Made by a program: the position numbers and the translations under genes
Shown here: positions 1 through 11,076 of the stretch, one piece after another
Numbering within the stretch: position 1 is the stretch's first letter
Layout: each line of letters begins with the position of its first letter
Assembly: GCA_016630905.1 (NCBI GenBank)
Contig: WBMQ01000008.1
Location: forward strand, 62,001-126,000
Source of the DNA: Capillidium heterosporum
Taxonomy: Eukaryota > Entomophthoromycota > Entomophthoromycetes > Entomophthorales > Capillidiaceae
Direction of reading: 5' to 3'
DNA: 64,000 nt
The notes under the pieces: generated by a model
What the model was told of the DNA's origin: nothing
Database searches by the model: none
The model's input: the letters and a program-made list of their open reading frames with translations, nothing else

Positions 1-1855
1 CAATAAAGATCAGCTTAAGCCATTTTCCCAAACCATTCTAAAGCTATTTCAACAAACGTCCATCTCCTGGCTGATTTGATGGTAACTGAACTAGCCAACA
101 ATTTTACACAAGTAGGTAGTCATGGTACGGTAAAATAACCTATATAAAGTATCTAATAAAGTCCCTAGCATATTTGTAAAGGAGCGTATTCCCGGTAATG
201 AACTGATTTATGACTGATAGCCATCTCGTATACAACTGCTACAATGAAGTGCAAATAAGCACCAAGGATAAACAATTTATCGGGTTAGCTTTGATGGAAT
301 TTTTAATTGAAAAGTGGAATCAGATTCTCGAACATTACTATAATCCAACTTCTCAAGTACTAGATATCAGCGATGAGAGTCCACTTCATGATGGGAGTTC
401 TACTCCAGGTATTTTATAGATCGTAACCAATTCCAAATTCACCCATTCTTTTATTTATTCCCCTGCTCAAACTAAACAAAAAGCATATAAGCTGAAGACA
501 CACTAATACCTTTTGAACTAATTCCAAGAGCCAAACTGAACAAGTTGCTAATCGGAGTCAAGGATAAAAATAGCCCTCTTTCCATATTCCTGTATATAAC
601 TAAACTGGTCACCAGTATATATTATATAAATCTCCTAACCTTCACCTACTTCAAAGCTGGCATCAAGATGAGCTACTTTGAACGCTGCAACAAGAATCTT
701 GAAGGCTGTACCTTAACCAAAAGAAAGATCATCAAGAGACATCTACACTACAGCAATCTGAAAGCTTGTTAAGCACTACGCTACCTTCCAGCTCCAATTG
801 TTCTTGAAGTTAATCAACATCAATCTAAAGAGATTTAAATTCAACCTGTCTACGCTTGTAATACAGCTTTAACCTATATACTTACCTACATCTACTTTAA
901 ATCGAGTGTTTAGGTTATGATTTGGCTACCAATCATAACAACTGAGTGGTTTTGATAACCGACCAAGTCTACACTATGCTAACGAAAATTTTATAACCAT
1001 GTTCGACTGACACAGTGAATGCTGATCCGATACCAGTAGGAAACTATTAGTTAGCATAGCAGATTGTTGGAATAAACTTTTACATTTACTTAAATAAATT
1101 GAGATGCTTGGATTTTTAGTAGTGTTTTATCAGTGATTCTTAGATACTATGTATGTTTAGATATATTGAAAATTTGTATAATATTCATGTGCACGTTTTA
1201 TCTAGTATTGTGTCCTTTGAAAAGGGTAGCTTTAGTAGGTGCATGAGCTAGCTGCCCACTTAGTACCAAGTATAAGCAGTACTCTGGTTTCAAGGCATAA
1301 GGTATTAAGTATATTGACTTTAGAGTTGTTTTTAAAAGGATAAGATGTTCATAGGCGAAGATAATTGCCATTTGGATTTCTCGTTCGATTTCCTATAGCA
1401 TCACTATATCGCAAAAAAGACTCTAATTAAATCTATATAAGCTACAATCGATTCTTGAAATCTTTTAAAAGCTAGTGAAGCGAAAGGGCTTACGACTTCA
1501 TCTTCAATTCCTTCTGTACAGGTATGATCGCATGCAGCGACAGATTATCAATCTACATTTGCTGATGAAACCTTGATTCAAACTCTAGTTATGCAGCTTT
1601 GAGACCAAATTATACAAACAAGGGATAGCTTTTGAAGTGTGAACAGAAATAAAGGAAGTCAAATCCTTAATAAATTAGATAATTTGTTCAAATTTGGTGC
1701 TTTTAGTCAGCTTTCATCCAACGACAGTCTGTAAAATAGAAGCAACGTCACTCATGACATACACATTTGTGGAGATTCAAAAGCTTGTGATCAAGATTGA
1801 TGAAAATTAGTTGATTATCTTGGATTGGTCAACAGATTCTATATTTTTGGAAACG
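1..1855. other. AT-rich intergenic DNA
   Basis: Apart from a doubtful short reading frame at 210-419, I see no conserved coding sequence, RNA gene or repeat here. A 75-codon frame at 545-772 has no recognisable motif and is treated as chance. Confidence 0.5.
210..419 (+). CDS. Hypothetical short protein, 69 aa
   Basis: An ATG-initiated frame of 69 codons with an acidic, Ser/Pro-rich C-terminal tail and codon use not obviously random. The central part (about residues 27-45) is an amphipathic helix-like stretch ending in KWNQIL. It faintly recalls the post-TM8 segment of the TOK channels in this window (EKWNRVL in TOK-A), but that is too short to support homology. No splice sites clearly join it to anything else. 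It could be a last exon of a gene starting before the window, a fragment, or chance. Confidence 0.2.
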   Translation: MTDSHLVYNCYNEVQISTKDKQFIGLALMEFLIEKWNQILEHYYNPTSQVLDISDESPLHDGSSTPGIL

Positions 1856-1863
1856 TATAAAGG
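1856..1863 (+). promoter_or_regulatory. TATA-like box of the fumarate reductase gene
   Basis: TATAAAGG lies 84 bp before the ATG at 1947, a usual distance for a fungal TATA element plus leader. The assignment rests on position and sequence only. Confidence 0.35.
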
Positions 1864-1946
1864 GGCAAAGTGCTGCCAATTTGTCACCTTTTATACAAAC
1901 TTCAGTGAAAGGCCAATTCAACCATATATTTTAAACGCGAGGTAAC

Positions 1947-3859
1947 ATGTCAATTAGTAACCAAATAATAGTCGTCGGCGGTGGTCTCGCCGGATTATCA
2001 GCAGCCCATACCGTGTTGGAGCAGGGCTGGTAACGTCTGCATCATCGACAAATCCTCCTTCTTTGGGGGTAACTCGACCAAGGCAACTTCCGGTATCAAC
2101 GGTGCCTTGACTCAGACCCAGATCCAGAAGGGCATCAAGGATTCGGCTCAGATCTTCTACAATGACACCATCAAGTCAGCTAGAGATCTCGCTAGACCCG
2201 ATCTGATCAAAGTTTTAACCTACAACTCGGGATCGGCCGTCGAGTGGTTACAAGAGAAGTTCAAGTTGGATTTATCTTTAGTGTCTAGACTGGGTGGACA
2301 CAGCGAACCTCGTACCCACCGTGGTAAGGAGCGATTCCCAGGTATGACCATCACCTATGCTTTGATGGAGGCCTTGGAAGAGTTAGGCCCAGACCAATCC
2401 TGACCGTGTAAGAATCTTCAACAAGGCTAGGGTCACCAAACTGATCTACCAGAACAACGAAGTCACTGGTGTTGAATACGAAAAGGACGGGCAGAAGTTT
2501 ACCGAAATTGGCCCCGTCGTTTTAGCTACTGGAGGTTACGCCGCCGATTTCACTCAAGACTCCATCCTTAAAGCCAACCGACCCGACCTCTACGACCTCC
2601 CAACCACCAACGGCGACCACTGTACCGGTGATGGTGTCAAGATGACACAAGCTATTGGTGGGTCAGTAGTCGATTTAGAGAAGGTCCAAGTCCACCCAAC
2701 TGGTCTAGTCGATCCTAAAGAACCCGACGCAAAAGTCAAGTTTTTGGCCGCTGAGGCTCTGCGTGGTGTAGGTGGTCTGCTCATCAACGGTGAAGGTAAG
2801 CGTTTCGTAGACGAACTCCAGCACCGTGACTTCGTTACCGGAGAAATTTGGAAGACCAAGTTACCAGTCCGACTCGTTTTAAACTCGGCAGCTGGCCGCG
2901 AAATTGAATGGCACGTCAAGCATTATATCGGTCGTGGGTTGATGCGCAAGTTCGACAATGGCCATGATTTGGCCAAGGAGATTGGTGTTTCCTCCTCAGT
3001 ACTGCAGCGCACCTTTGACGAGCACACCAAGGCTGCCGAAACTAAGGTCGATCAGTTCAAGAAGAAATACTTCACTAACGCCAAGTTCACCATGGACGAT
3101 ACCTTCTACGTCGCATTGATGACTCCAGTACTGCACTTCACAATGGGAGGTGTCAAGGTTGACGGCCACGCCCAAGTACTCAAGAACACCGATCCTATCC
3201 CCGGTCTATACGCCGCTGGTGAAGTCTGCGGTGGTGTCCACGGTGCCAACCGCCTCGGTGGATCCGCCTTACTGACCTGTGTCGTCTACGGTAGAGTGGC
3301 AGGTGCCTCAGCCTCTCGCTTCCACTACAACAAATTGATCAACCAAGCCAACACTGGTAAGGCCAGCCGACGTCTAGATGGTATTGCCGGGCATTTGAAC
3401 CCCGACGGCCTGCAGTTGAACGTCAATGTCGCCCCTGAAGGAAACCGCATCAACCTCGAACTCTCGTGGCCCCAGAACGGAGCCCCATCCAGTGGCCATT
3501 CGGGCAGTTCCAGCCAATCTGGTGGTAGTAATGTAGGTGGAAGTGCCTCAACTACTGGAGGTCAGTCTGCCAGCTCAGCCAAGCCTAGTCAGGAAGCCAA
3601 AGCCCAAGAGCAACCCAAGCAAGTTGCAAAGAGCTTCTCTATTAATGACGTCGCCAAGCACAACAAGGAGGACGACTGTTGGGTCATTGTCAACGGTGAA
3701 GTCTTGGATGTGACCAAATTCATGCACGACCACCCCGGCGGTAAGAAAGCCATCATGCTGTTCGCTGGTAAAGACGCCACCGAGGAATTCAACATGCTGC
3801 ACAAGCCCGACGTCGTCAAAAAGTACGCTCCCGAAAGTATACTTGGAAAGCTCCAGTAA
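1947..3859 (+). CDS. Soluble fumarate reductase (flavocytochrome c type) with C-terminal cytochrome b5 domain; two apparent +1 frameshifts
   Basis: An FAD enzyme of the yeast FRD1/OSM1 family, which reduces fumarate to succinate to reoxidise FADH2/NADH under low oxygen. The dinucleotide-binding motif GGGLAGL is at about residues 11-17, followed by GGNSTKATSGINGA and, near the end of the flavin domain, HGANRLGGSAL. A Ser/Gly/Gln-rich linker then leads to a cytochrome b5 domain with heme ligands in HPGG (about H595) and NMLHKPD (about H618); there is no membrane anchor. Read at 636 residues the protein is complete, but this needs two frame changes: a surplus base near 2028 (after the E-Q-G codons) and one in the C run at 2388-2390. 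At the second, the restored frame reads Q-T-N-P-D-R-V, matching the family. The start at 1947 gives the flavin fold without a targeting peptide, so a cytosolic form is likely. Sequence error or recent inactivation cannot be separated here. Confidence 0.85.
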
Positions 3860-4304
3860 ATGCCAAAGCATCTAAAGTAGTAGTGTCACCAGCTATTCTT
3901 TCGTTACCTGCTGATTATTTATAAATAAACGTATACACTTTATCATTACTTATAGGATTTGTATATCAGCGATACATGACTAATAGACTGTAGTTAACCG
4001 CTACCGCAACTGTACAAGATATACCGGAAAATTAAGGTGCTCATCATCACCAATCAAGAGCATTCTTCAAATTGAGATGACCTATATAACCTTGCGGCTC
4101 AATACGTGTAAATTCTCCACTTCCTTCAAAAGGCTACTTCAACTATGAATCCAATTTCCAAATGCCATCGTGACATCGCCACCACACCGAATCCAAAAGC
4201 AAAAATATGGAATTAGTCAATTGCAAATTGTATATATTTCTTGGAAAACACATGCATATAAAGAAGGAATGTGTCTTTTGGATCCAATTTTTTATTTTAC
4301 AAGA

Positions 4305-5189
4305 ATGAGGACAAGAGTTTTATTAAAACGACTATTTACGACGTTGGTGTTGGTAGTTTTAATCACCTATCTGACCGAACGCTACATCAACCGACCTTTG
4401 AGCGGTATATATCGCTCCTCATCCTCCCAACCAACCTTTAACTCCAACAACGACCAAGGCGTCTTCAAATTTAAAAACATATTCCAAACCTGGAAGGATA
4501 ACCATCCCAAACACCCCGACCTTTTAGATACCTGGAAGTTGAAGAATCCTAGTTTCAACTATCACTTTTTCAACGATACGCAAGTCGACACTTACGTCCA
4601 ATCCAAGTATTCTGACATCTACCCCTTCTTCAAAAGATTACCTTATAATGTCATGCGGGCCGACCTGTTTCGATATTTGGTTTTGTATGGGGAGGGAGGT
4701 GTTTACTCGGATATAGATACGCGATGCCTAAAACCAATCGACAAGTGGAACTTAAAATTCAATATAACCATCAACTTTGTCGTTGGGGTAGAGTTTGATT
4801 CGACCCACAAATTCCTCCGTTATCTAGAAGAAGTACAGCTACAGTTCATCCAGTGGACCTTTGCATCCAGCAAGGGTCATGAGATCCTCAAGATCTTGAT
4901 CGATAAGATTGTAGCCAAGTTTGGTGACCTATCCAGAGAAGAATTGATGTATGTCAGTGTCCATGATTTGACGGGACCATATATATGGACAGAAGCGGTA
5001 ATTGAATACCTATGTAAAAAGGGATTTTGTAATTACAAGCGGCTGCAATTTTTGGATGAGCCAGTTATAGTGGAGGATGTATTAATATTGCCAACCTACT
5101 CGTTCAACTTTTGGACTTGGGCACGACCTAAGAAAATGGGGCACCCCTACTTGTTCGTCGAACATTTGTACTTTGGTAGTTGGAAGTAG
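4305..5189 (+). CDS. GT32 family glycosyltransferase (OCH1-like), type II membrane protein
   Basis: A 294-residue enzyme resembling the OCH1/MNN/SUR1 group of glycosyltransferases, which transfer mannose or another hexose from a nucleotide sugar in the Golgi. A short basic N-terminus is followed by one signal-anchor helix (about residues 8-25). The catalytic region contains IFQTWKD, the signature RADLFRYL (118-125) and the metal-binding DxD as DID at 136-138 in YSDIDTRCLKP. I start at the ATG at 4305 because it sits directly before the membrane anchor; the frame is open upstream to about 4170, but only with a non-ATG start and an unlikely N-terminus. It is compact compared with OCH1 itself. 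The exact acceptor is not predictable: glycoprotein or sphingolipid mannosylation are both possible. It ends about 330 bp before COX23 on the same strand. Confidence 0.8.
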   Translation: MRTRVLLKRLFTTLVLVVLITYLTERYINRPLSGIYRSSSSQPTFNSNNDQGVFKFKNIFQTWKDNHPKHPDLLDTWKLKNPSFNYHFFNDTQVDTYVQSKYSDIYPFFKRLPYNVMRADLFRYLVLYGEGGVYSDIDTRCLKPIDKWNLKFNITINFVVGVEFDSTHKFLRYLEEVQLQFIQWTFASSKGHEILKILIDKIVAKFGDLSREELMYVSVHDLTGPYIWTEAVIEYLCKKGFCNYKRLQFLDEPVIVEDVLILPTYSFNFWTWARPKKMGHPYLFVEHLYFGSWK

Positions 5190-5515
5190 TCGAGTTTGGT
5201 TTGGTACTTGCTAATAACTTTACATAATAAAACTTATTTTGCTATGAGATTTGTGGATTTAGTTTTATATGGTTAGAACTGGGATGGATAGTTGCATTAT
5301 ATAGATTCCTTTTTCCATTTCTTCGATATACCTTTGTACTGCAGATACTTGAGAACAGCAGTTTTGTCTTGAATCGTTCGAAAATTCTAAAGCCAATGTC
5401 TACACTTTGGTTTCTACGTCATTTCAACAAGCCAATCAAACAATTTTGTCACTTCAATTAAAGCTTACCAAGTTGAAGTTCCAAACTTCAATTCAACACA
5501 AATCTCAAAAGTAAA

Positions 5516-5821
5516 ATGGCAAGCAACATGGAAGGCCAAGTCGACAAGCTAACTAATAAATCAGCAAGTGAATTTTATGACCCATGTAAGTTAGAAAGCA
5601 AACGTAGTATGAAGTGCTTAGAAGCCAACAACTACGACAAGGAGGCCTGCCAGCAGTTCTTTCAAGATTATAGAGATTGTAAGAAGAAATGGGTAAATTC
5701 GTATTTTTGAGGATAAAATTTAATTTTTGTTTTGTAGGGCAAGATTAGGTTGGAGGAACGACTCAAGTTTGGAATATTTTCCAAAGCCAAGACTAGAGAT
5801 ACTACTAAAGAAGAGGGTTAG
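5516..5821 (+). CDS. COX23: COX23-like twin CX9C mitochondrial intermembrane-space protein
   Basis: Two exons, 5516-5692 and 5738-5821, with a 45-bp intron (GTAAAT..TTGTAG) give 86 residues. The CHCH domain has two CX9C motifs, C-KLESKRSMK-C and C-QQFFQDYRD-C, followed by KKKW. The spacing and the D-P-C-x-x-E-S and Y-R-x-C-K-K-x-W contexts are those of COX23/CHCHD7. Members are imported into the mitochondrial intermembrane space by the MIA40 oxidative relay and help cytochrome c oxidase assembly. The intron begins right after the second CX9C pair; without splicing the frame would stop six codons later. The C-terminal tail is basic and not conserved. Confidence 0.85.
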
Positions 5822-6254
5822 GAAGGTTTATGTTTTGGATGGGTATTCATAGATGAATTGTATAGCGGTATAACTGCCATCGTTTTGTTTACTTTAGTAT
5901 TATTAAAATCAAGGCTTCATTCATATTTGTATCTATGCTTATTATAGTTTTCCAAACATCTATACAAAATTTTATAAACTCGAATGTTTATCCAATAATT
6001 TTAATGGTAAGCTTATCTAAATCCAATAAACATTTCTTCACAATTAGAACTACCCTATATGCCTTTATTATATACCAGTGAACTTACTTTTATCTAATTA
6101 CTCCTTGGCCCACTTCCTTTTATACTCCAAGCTCAAGCTGTTCAAAAACTGCTCAGGGTGATGATAGATCCCTACTATGACATAATAAAACGTCATCCCA
6201 TCTTCCAAACTTTTTCTTGGAGATGAAATCCAAGTTCCCATTTCAAAATTGAAG

Positions 6255-7004
6255 ATGTTTAAAAGTCTAACCAAGAACAAGAACTTGAAGCTAACCCAAC
6301 TTCAACAGTTTGCAAGAGTATCAAGTAGAATACCCAACTTCCAACCTAAAACTTTAAGATTGTACAGTGACAAGATGGATGACAAGTCCTACTCCAACTT
6401 TCTAAACCAGCAAGCCAACTTTGACCAATTTTTAGATAGCTACAAGACCGAAGGCCAACCTACCGAAACTTTAAGTTCAACTTCAATAAAGAAAGTGGAA
6501 GAGTTGGCTTGGTTAGAACCCATACTACTCAAGGAAAGCCAAGCCAATCTACCAGCTCTTAAAGATCTTTCCGACATTGTCCAAGATGTTTTGTTCCAAT
6601 CGGAAAGTGATCATGACCTTGAGCCCTTCCATTTCACCTCTCATTCCAATCCCAACATCCAAATAACCCCTTTAGATCAATTTAAAGCTAGCATAAAAGC
6701 CATCACCAACAAATCCAACGACTTTTGGCAAACTTTAACCGTTCAAAAAGCCGACTTGAACGCCTTCTTCAAAAGATGCTCGGTTGACGAAGAAGTTACT
6801 TCGAAAGCTGAGTGGGAAAGTGATGTCAAAGAGTATTTTGAAGCAGAAGATGGCAATATTACCCTATTTATCCTTAAAGTTGACGACCAAGTTGAAGATG
6901 AGATTGTGTACCCTTACGTCTATTATTTTTTAACTACCCACCGCCTCCAAGATGATGGAACGCAAGCTTTCTATGGTTTACTGGGAGTTGAAACACGTAC
7001 TTAA
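6255..7004 (+). CDS. Unknown protein with a probable mitochondrial presequence, 249 aa
   Basis: A single-exon frame that I do not assign to a family. The first 38 residues are rich in Lys, Arg, Ser, Leu and Gln and free of acidic residues, ending at R-L-Y-S; this is typical of a cleavable mitochondrial presequence. The mature part is acidic and mainly helical, with a more beta-like C-terminal segment (TLFILKVDDQ, YPYVYYFLTTH) that ends GLLGVETRT. There is no transmembrane segment, no cysteine cluster and no obvious catalytic motif. The start at 6255 is the first ATG in frame. An overlapping frame on the other strand at its 5' end (6098-6280) is taken as a shadow. Confidence 0.6.
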   Translation: MFKSLTKNKNLKLTQLQQFARVSSRIPNFQPKTLRLYSDKMDDKSYSNFLNQQANFDQFLDSYKTEGQPTETLSSTSIKKVEELAWLEPILLKESQANLPALKDLSDIVQDVLFQSESDHDLEPFHFTSHSNPNIQITPLDQFKASIKAITNKSNDFWQTLTVQKADLNAFFKRCSVDEEVTSKAEWESDVKEYFEAEDGNITLFILKVDDQVEDEIVYPYVYYFLTTHRLQDDGTQAFYGLLGVETRT

Positions 7005-7169
7005 TATCAATTATTTTATTATATGAACAAAAATAAAATCAATGCTATACACTTATTTTCGATTTTATTTAACGTGATGGATAGTTTCAATATAATATAG
7101 TAAACGGATTTTCCTTAGTTGGTTGGAGCCTAAGATTTTACATAAGTATAGTTTGGAGTTGTAAGAAAC

Positions 7170-8351
7170 CTACCAATTCTTGGCGTCATAGATGTACCCC
7201 TCCTTCGTCTCAATTAAATGGAACGTGTAAGCAAGTCGGGGTAAGTTGGAAGCGTTGGCGGATGAGTGGTGCATGACGGACCCATCGATGAGGACCAAAG
7301 TTCCTAAAATATAGATCCGCATTAGGTTACAAGGTTAAATTTGAATAATCAACGAATACATACCAGCAGGAATAATGGCAGGAATAGCATGCTGCTCATT
7401 CTGCTTTAAAACCTCCTCCGAATAATCTTCTCCTTCAAAAGTAGTATCACAGTCATTGTTAAGCTTTGTAGAAGTACGTACGAATCGTTTGGAGACGGGG
7501 ACAACTATACATACAAAAAGTACATTAAAAATTACAGCAACACAACATCAAAATCTTACTTTTGTGGGACCCCGGCCAAAAGTACAAACATCCATTATCT
7601 AAAGTACAGTCCTGCAGTGGAATCCAAAACCCAACCGCTGATAAAGGGTTCGTATGCAGAAAAGTGGAATCTTGGTGTGGAGGTACAGCCCCACCTACCT
7701 TGGCCGATTTAAATATGGCCATCGACTGTAAGATGGCTGGATGGGAGAAGCCCAAACTTTTGGCAATGTTACGTACTTTGTCGCTGCAACTGAATTCTTT
7801 GAAGGTTGGGTTCAGCATGTGGAGAGCTAAAATTCAACATATAAAATTGCAAAAGGTAAATATGATGAAATAGACAAAATAGAATACCATGACCGATCTT
7901 GTTAATTTCAATTTTGCCTTCCTTCTTCGATTCGGGCTCCAAGAAGTACCTTATTTTATCACCACTCTCCAAAAAGTATTTGTCACCTATATGTTTCTAA
8001 ATACCAAGTTAAATTGAATATAAATGGAAAGTAGTTCACTTACAACACCAGCCGATTCGTCAATATCGAAAAATATCTTGGGATGTTCTTCTGGGTTGAA
8101 CTCTTTTTTCAATTTGAAAGCTTCATCCTTTAAGCTTTGGATTTGAGTTGCATTAGCAAACCCCGGGATAACTAAACTACAAAAACCATATACCTGTTTA
8201 GATTTGATAACTTTTCTAATTGAAAAGATATAAAAGGCTTACTATCCATTCAATTGGAACTAAATGTTGTTTAGGCAAAACATTTAAGTTTAGTAGAGAT
8301 TCTGCGATATATTTGACTTACCGCTTGAACTTGATCTTGAGTCAGCGACAT
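7170..8351 (-). CDS. PHYHD1-like Fe(II)/2-oxoglutarate dioxygenase (phytanoyl-CoA dioxygenase family), seven exons
   Basis: Exons on the minus strand: 8322-8351, 8243-8259, 8044-8176, 7888-7996, 7560-7826, 7364-7504, 7170-7303; the six introns are 47-66 bp. The 276-residue product begins MSLTQDQVQAFQLNGYLVI, the usual PhyH N-terminus. It carries YFLESGDKIRYF and INKIGHALH, both characteristic of PHYHD1, then the iron-binding HxD in PPHQDSTFLHT, the distal His in MHHSSA and the 2-oxoglutarate Arg in LPRLAYTFHL. All catalytic residues are present, so it should be active; the substrate is unknown in this subgroup. Exon 2 is only 17 nt but is needed to keep N-G-Y-L-V in frame. No signal peptide or clear peroxisomal C-terminus is seen. 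Confidence 0.88.
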
Positions 8352-9171
8352 TTCTTGTTTAAAAATAATAGATTTCCCTCCACATATCGCTTTATATAGT
8401 CTTATAGAAATACGTCACGTTGTAGATGTCCCATTTAGATTGGAGATCTTGATGAATGGAACTAACTAAACCACCCCATCTGTTCCTTAGTAAATAATTT
8501 AATGCGATACTTGAGCTATGATAAATAGAGAACCTTATTTAGGAACAAATGTAGCATATATTGAAGTTTGCGGAATTTACTTTCCAAGTTGCAGATTGGT
8601 GTAAAGGAATCTCTTATACTACCTAGCGTTTATAAAAGCAGCGAAAAGGATGAGACCTTTACTCTCGCATAAGAACTTCCCCATCGTACCATAGCTTTGA
8701 TTCAGATGCACCATTAATGTCTAAAATATAGACTATGCAGCAAGCAATTTCCATATACTTTTTACTACCTTGGAGGATCTATTTATGTTTATCTCTGCTA
8801 AAATGTATATCAAGCTACAATTTAAACCCAAAAATATATTGAAACAATAAAGTGCTTTTATCATCAAGAGCAGTTCCTTTAGTCCAACAACCTACTCTAT
8901 CTTTATACTGCTATAATTTCTCCAAGTCTTGAAAATAGTATGCAGATTTATCTACGACTCATCAGCTAGAATATATGACGTAGTCATCGTTAAAAGATAC
9001 CTTTTCAAACAGCTTTAAGAAACAATCCAAAAGCAAAGTTTATTTTAATAAACAGAGTAGCCTAGGAAATTTTACTACAAATTAGCCAACAGATATCGGT
9101 TTACAGTATAAATATAGTTTCCATCCAATTTAAACACATTTACTCGGATCCAAATCTCATATCAACTTAGC

Positions 9172-9324
9172 ATGTACACTCCATTTCTACTACTACTTAC
9201 GATTAGTTTAACAATAATTAACTTTAGTTCAAGTCTACCTATAGAAGCATCGGGGGTAACTGGTAAAACATTTGATGTATTTTCCAATTTGACAACTAAT
9301 GAAAATAAAGATATCAAAAACTAA
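9172..9324 (+). CDS. Possible small secreted peptide or signal-peptide exon, 50 aa
   Basis: An ATG frame whose first 22 residues look like a good signal peptide: a short N-region, a Leu/Ile/Thr-rich core and S-S-S-L-P before the likely cleavage site. The remaining 28 residues have one N-glycosylation sequon (NLT) and no cysteines. A TATA-like stretch (TATAAATATAG) lies about 65 bp upstream. A GTAACT donor-like site after the E-A-S codons leaves open that this is only the first exon of a longer gene whose next exon I could not find. Confidence 0.25.
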   Translation: MYTPFLLLLTISLTIINFSSSLPIEASGVTGKTFDVFSNLTTNENKDIKN

Positions 9325-10349
9325 ATAGCTACCTACAGATTTAAGCTTTCAAATAGGATGACGCAAGTAAAATAGGAAAAACAGAAAGGCATTTTATTGA
9401 AAAACTTTTTCAAAGATATATATTCATATAATATTTTATTTATATATTTTATATTTATGCCTATCTATTGACATTATCCAGTTTAGATATGAAACCTATT
9501 TTTTGCTTTGATATAGGTTGGTAGGCATATATTTTAATAATGATGTTCTCTAGGACTCTTTCGACTTCAACAGGTGTTGGTAGGTTATTGAACATACATT
9601 TTAGCTTTACTAAATACCTCCAAAGCTTTAAAAACTGTCTAGGTTGCAATTTAGTACCATTCGATTTTTAAACCACGACTATAGAAGCTATTCCAAAGCA
9701 TATCGAAAGACAGTATGAACACAATTTTATATCAACCTAAAGCTAATCTTATCAAAGTAGGCATCAGAATCTCTCTAAATTTTCAATTAGTAGTAAGTCT
9801 ATTCGATATACCTTCCTTTAACCTATAAAGTTCCTATATCAGCAGTTCTAGTTTAGGCTTCGTCTTAGGAACTATCATACATAGTTGAAGGTAACTAGGT
9901 TGGAACTACTAACTTCATAGAAAATCGATGTTGAAGGATGGCATCTAATGGTTATAATAAAGTGTTAATGTGGGAATTCAAACTTTTATTTAGTATATTT
10001 CTTTTACCAATAGTTTTAAATTAGATTTTCTGTACTGTATATAATCTAAAGCTATGTAACTATGGTTTATTTTACCTTTTATGCCATGTTTTAATTGATT
10101 GTATAATTCAAAGGTAGGGTACTACATATAGATTATATATTTGAAAAAGTACTATCTAATGATAATTAGTTGAATATAAAAGGCATTTGGACGGATACAT
10201 AAGGACCTTTCCTTAACTTTAATGACAATTAAAGAAATAACAAAGCTTTTTGAATTATAGGTAGATGTATATTTATTCATCAACAGCTGAACCTTTTCAA
10301 CTTTAAACTGCCAGGTACAAGGTTTCTTGGATTATATAAAAAGTAATTA

Positions 10350-11076
10350 TCATATTTGGCTCAATTGGGGATGACATTGCTGAAGGTGCTCAATTTCGAG
10401 GTGATAAGGATAGAAATCGAGGCTCTTTGATCTTGCAAATAAACTCAAAAGGAGATTCACTTTTCGAATATTTAGGTTTTTAGATGATTGAACTTGGAGT
10501 TCGAGAATTGGTGTCAAAGATCTCGTAGTTGGAGGTAGTGAAGTTTGACGTTTAAGAGCTTGATATTGGAAAGCCAGAGGTTCTATATACTCTCTCTTAT
10601 GTCTGCTCATAACAAATTTACAGTTTCCATAGGGACAATCCTTAAAGTTAATACCAAGGTGGCTGCTAGAGGTAGAATTTATAATAATCTAATGCTTAAC
10701 AGCAATACATAGTTTATCACCCTTCGTATTCTCCTTACCGGGAAACAGCTCCTTCGCTTTTCGTAACTGTAGTACTCATTATGGGCTTAGATAGCACCAG
10801 TATACTCTAATTTGGTGCAGGCCTTATATGCCTGATTTGAAAATTCCCTAATTCTTTTAAATAAGGTTCGAATGCGATTGAAGATATGGCTGGCAGTTGA
10901 GCTTGGAAACAGGTTTAAAAGCATAAGTTGGGTAACAGATTTCGACCTTTTGGAAGCCTTACCGGTATTTATACCTGTGAACTGTAACACTAGATCTTTT
11001 GCAGCAGCTTGGAAGTGGTGGTGGGATAGCAAATAGTGATCACTACAAAGGTAGCTAATACAACCCAAATTCTCAT
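10350..11076 (-). pseudogene. Decayed gene for a secreted protein (family unknown)
   Basis: The minus strand at 11076 starts with a signal-peptide-like sequence, M-R-I-W-V-V-L-A-T-F-V-V-I-T-I-C-Y-P, followed by stretches that look coding but lie in different frames. These include one of about 85 codons up to 10787 (with ...NQAYKACTKLEYTG) and another with K-E-L-F-P-G-K-E-N-T-K-G-D-K-L-C. The latter runs, through one in-frame stop, into CPYGNCKFVMSRHKREYIEP and on to 10350. The frame changes and the stop could partly be unrecognised small introns, but I could not build an intact model. I do not recognise the family. Confidence 0.3.

Noticed and set aside
2590-2919. Minus-strand 109-codon frame
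   Set aside because: Antisense shadow of the fumarate reductase coding sequence, favoured by its GC-rich third positions.
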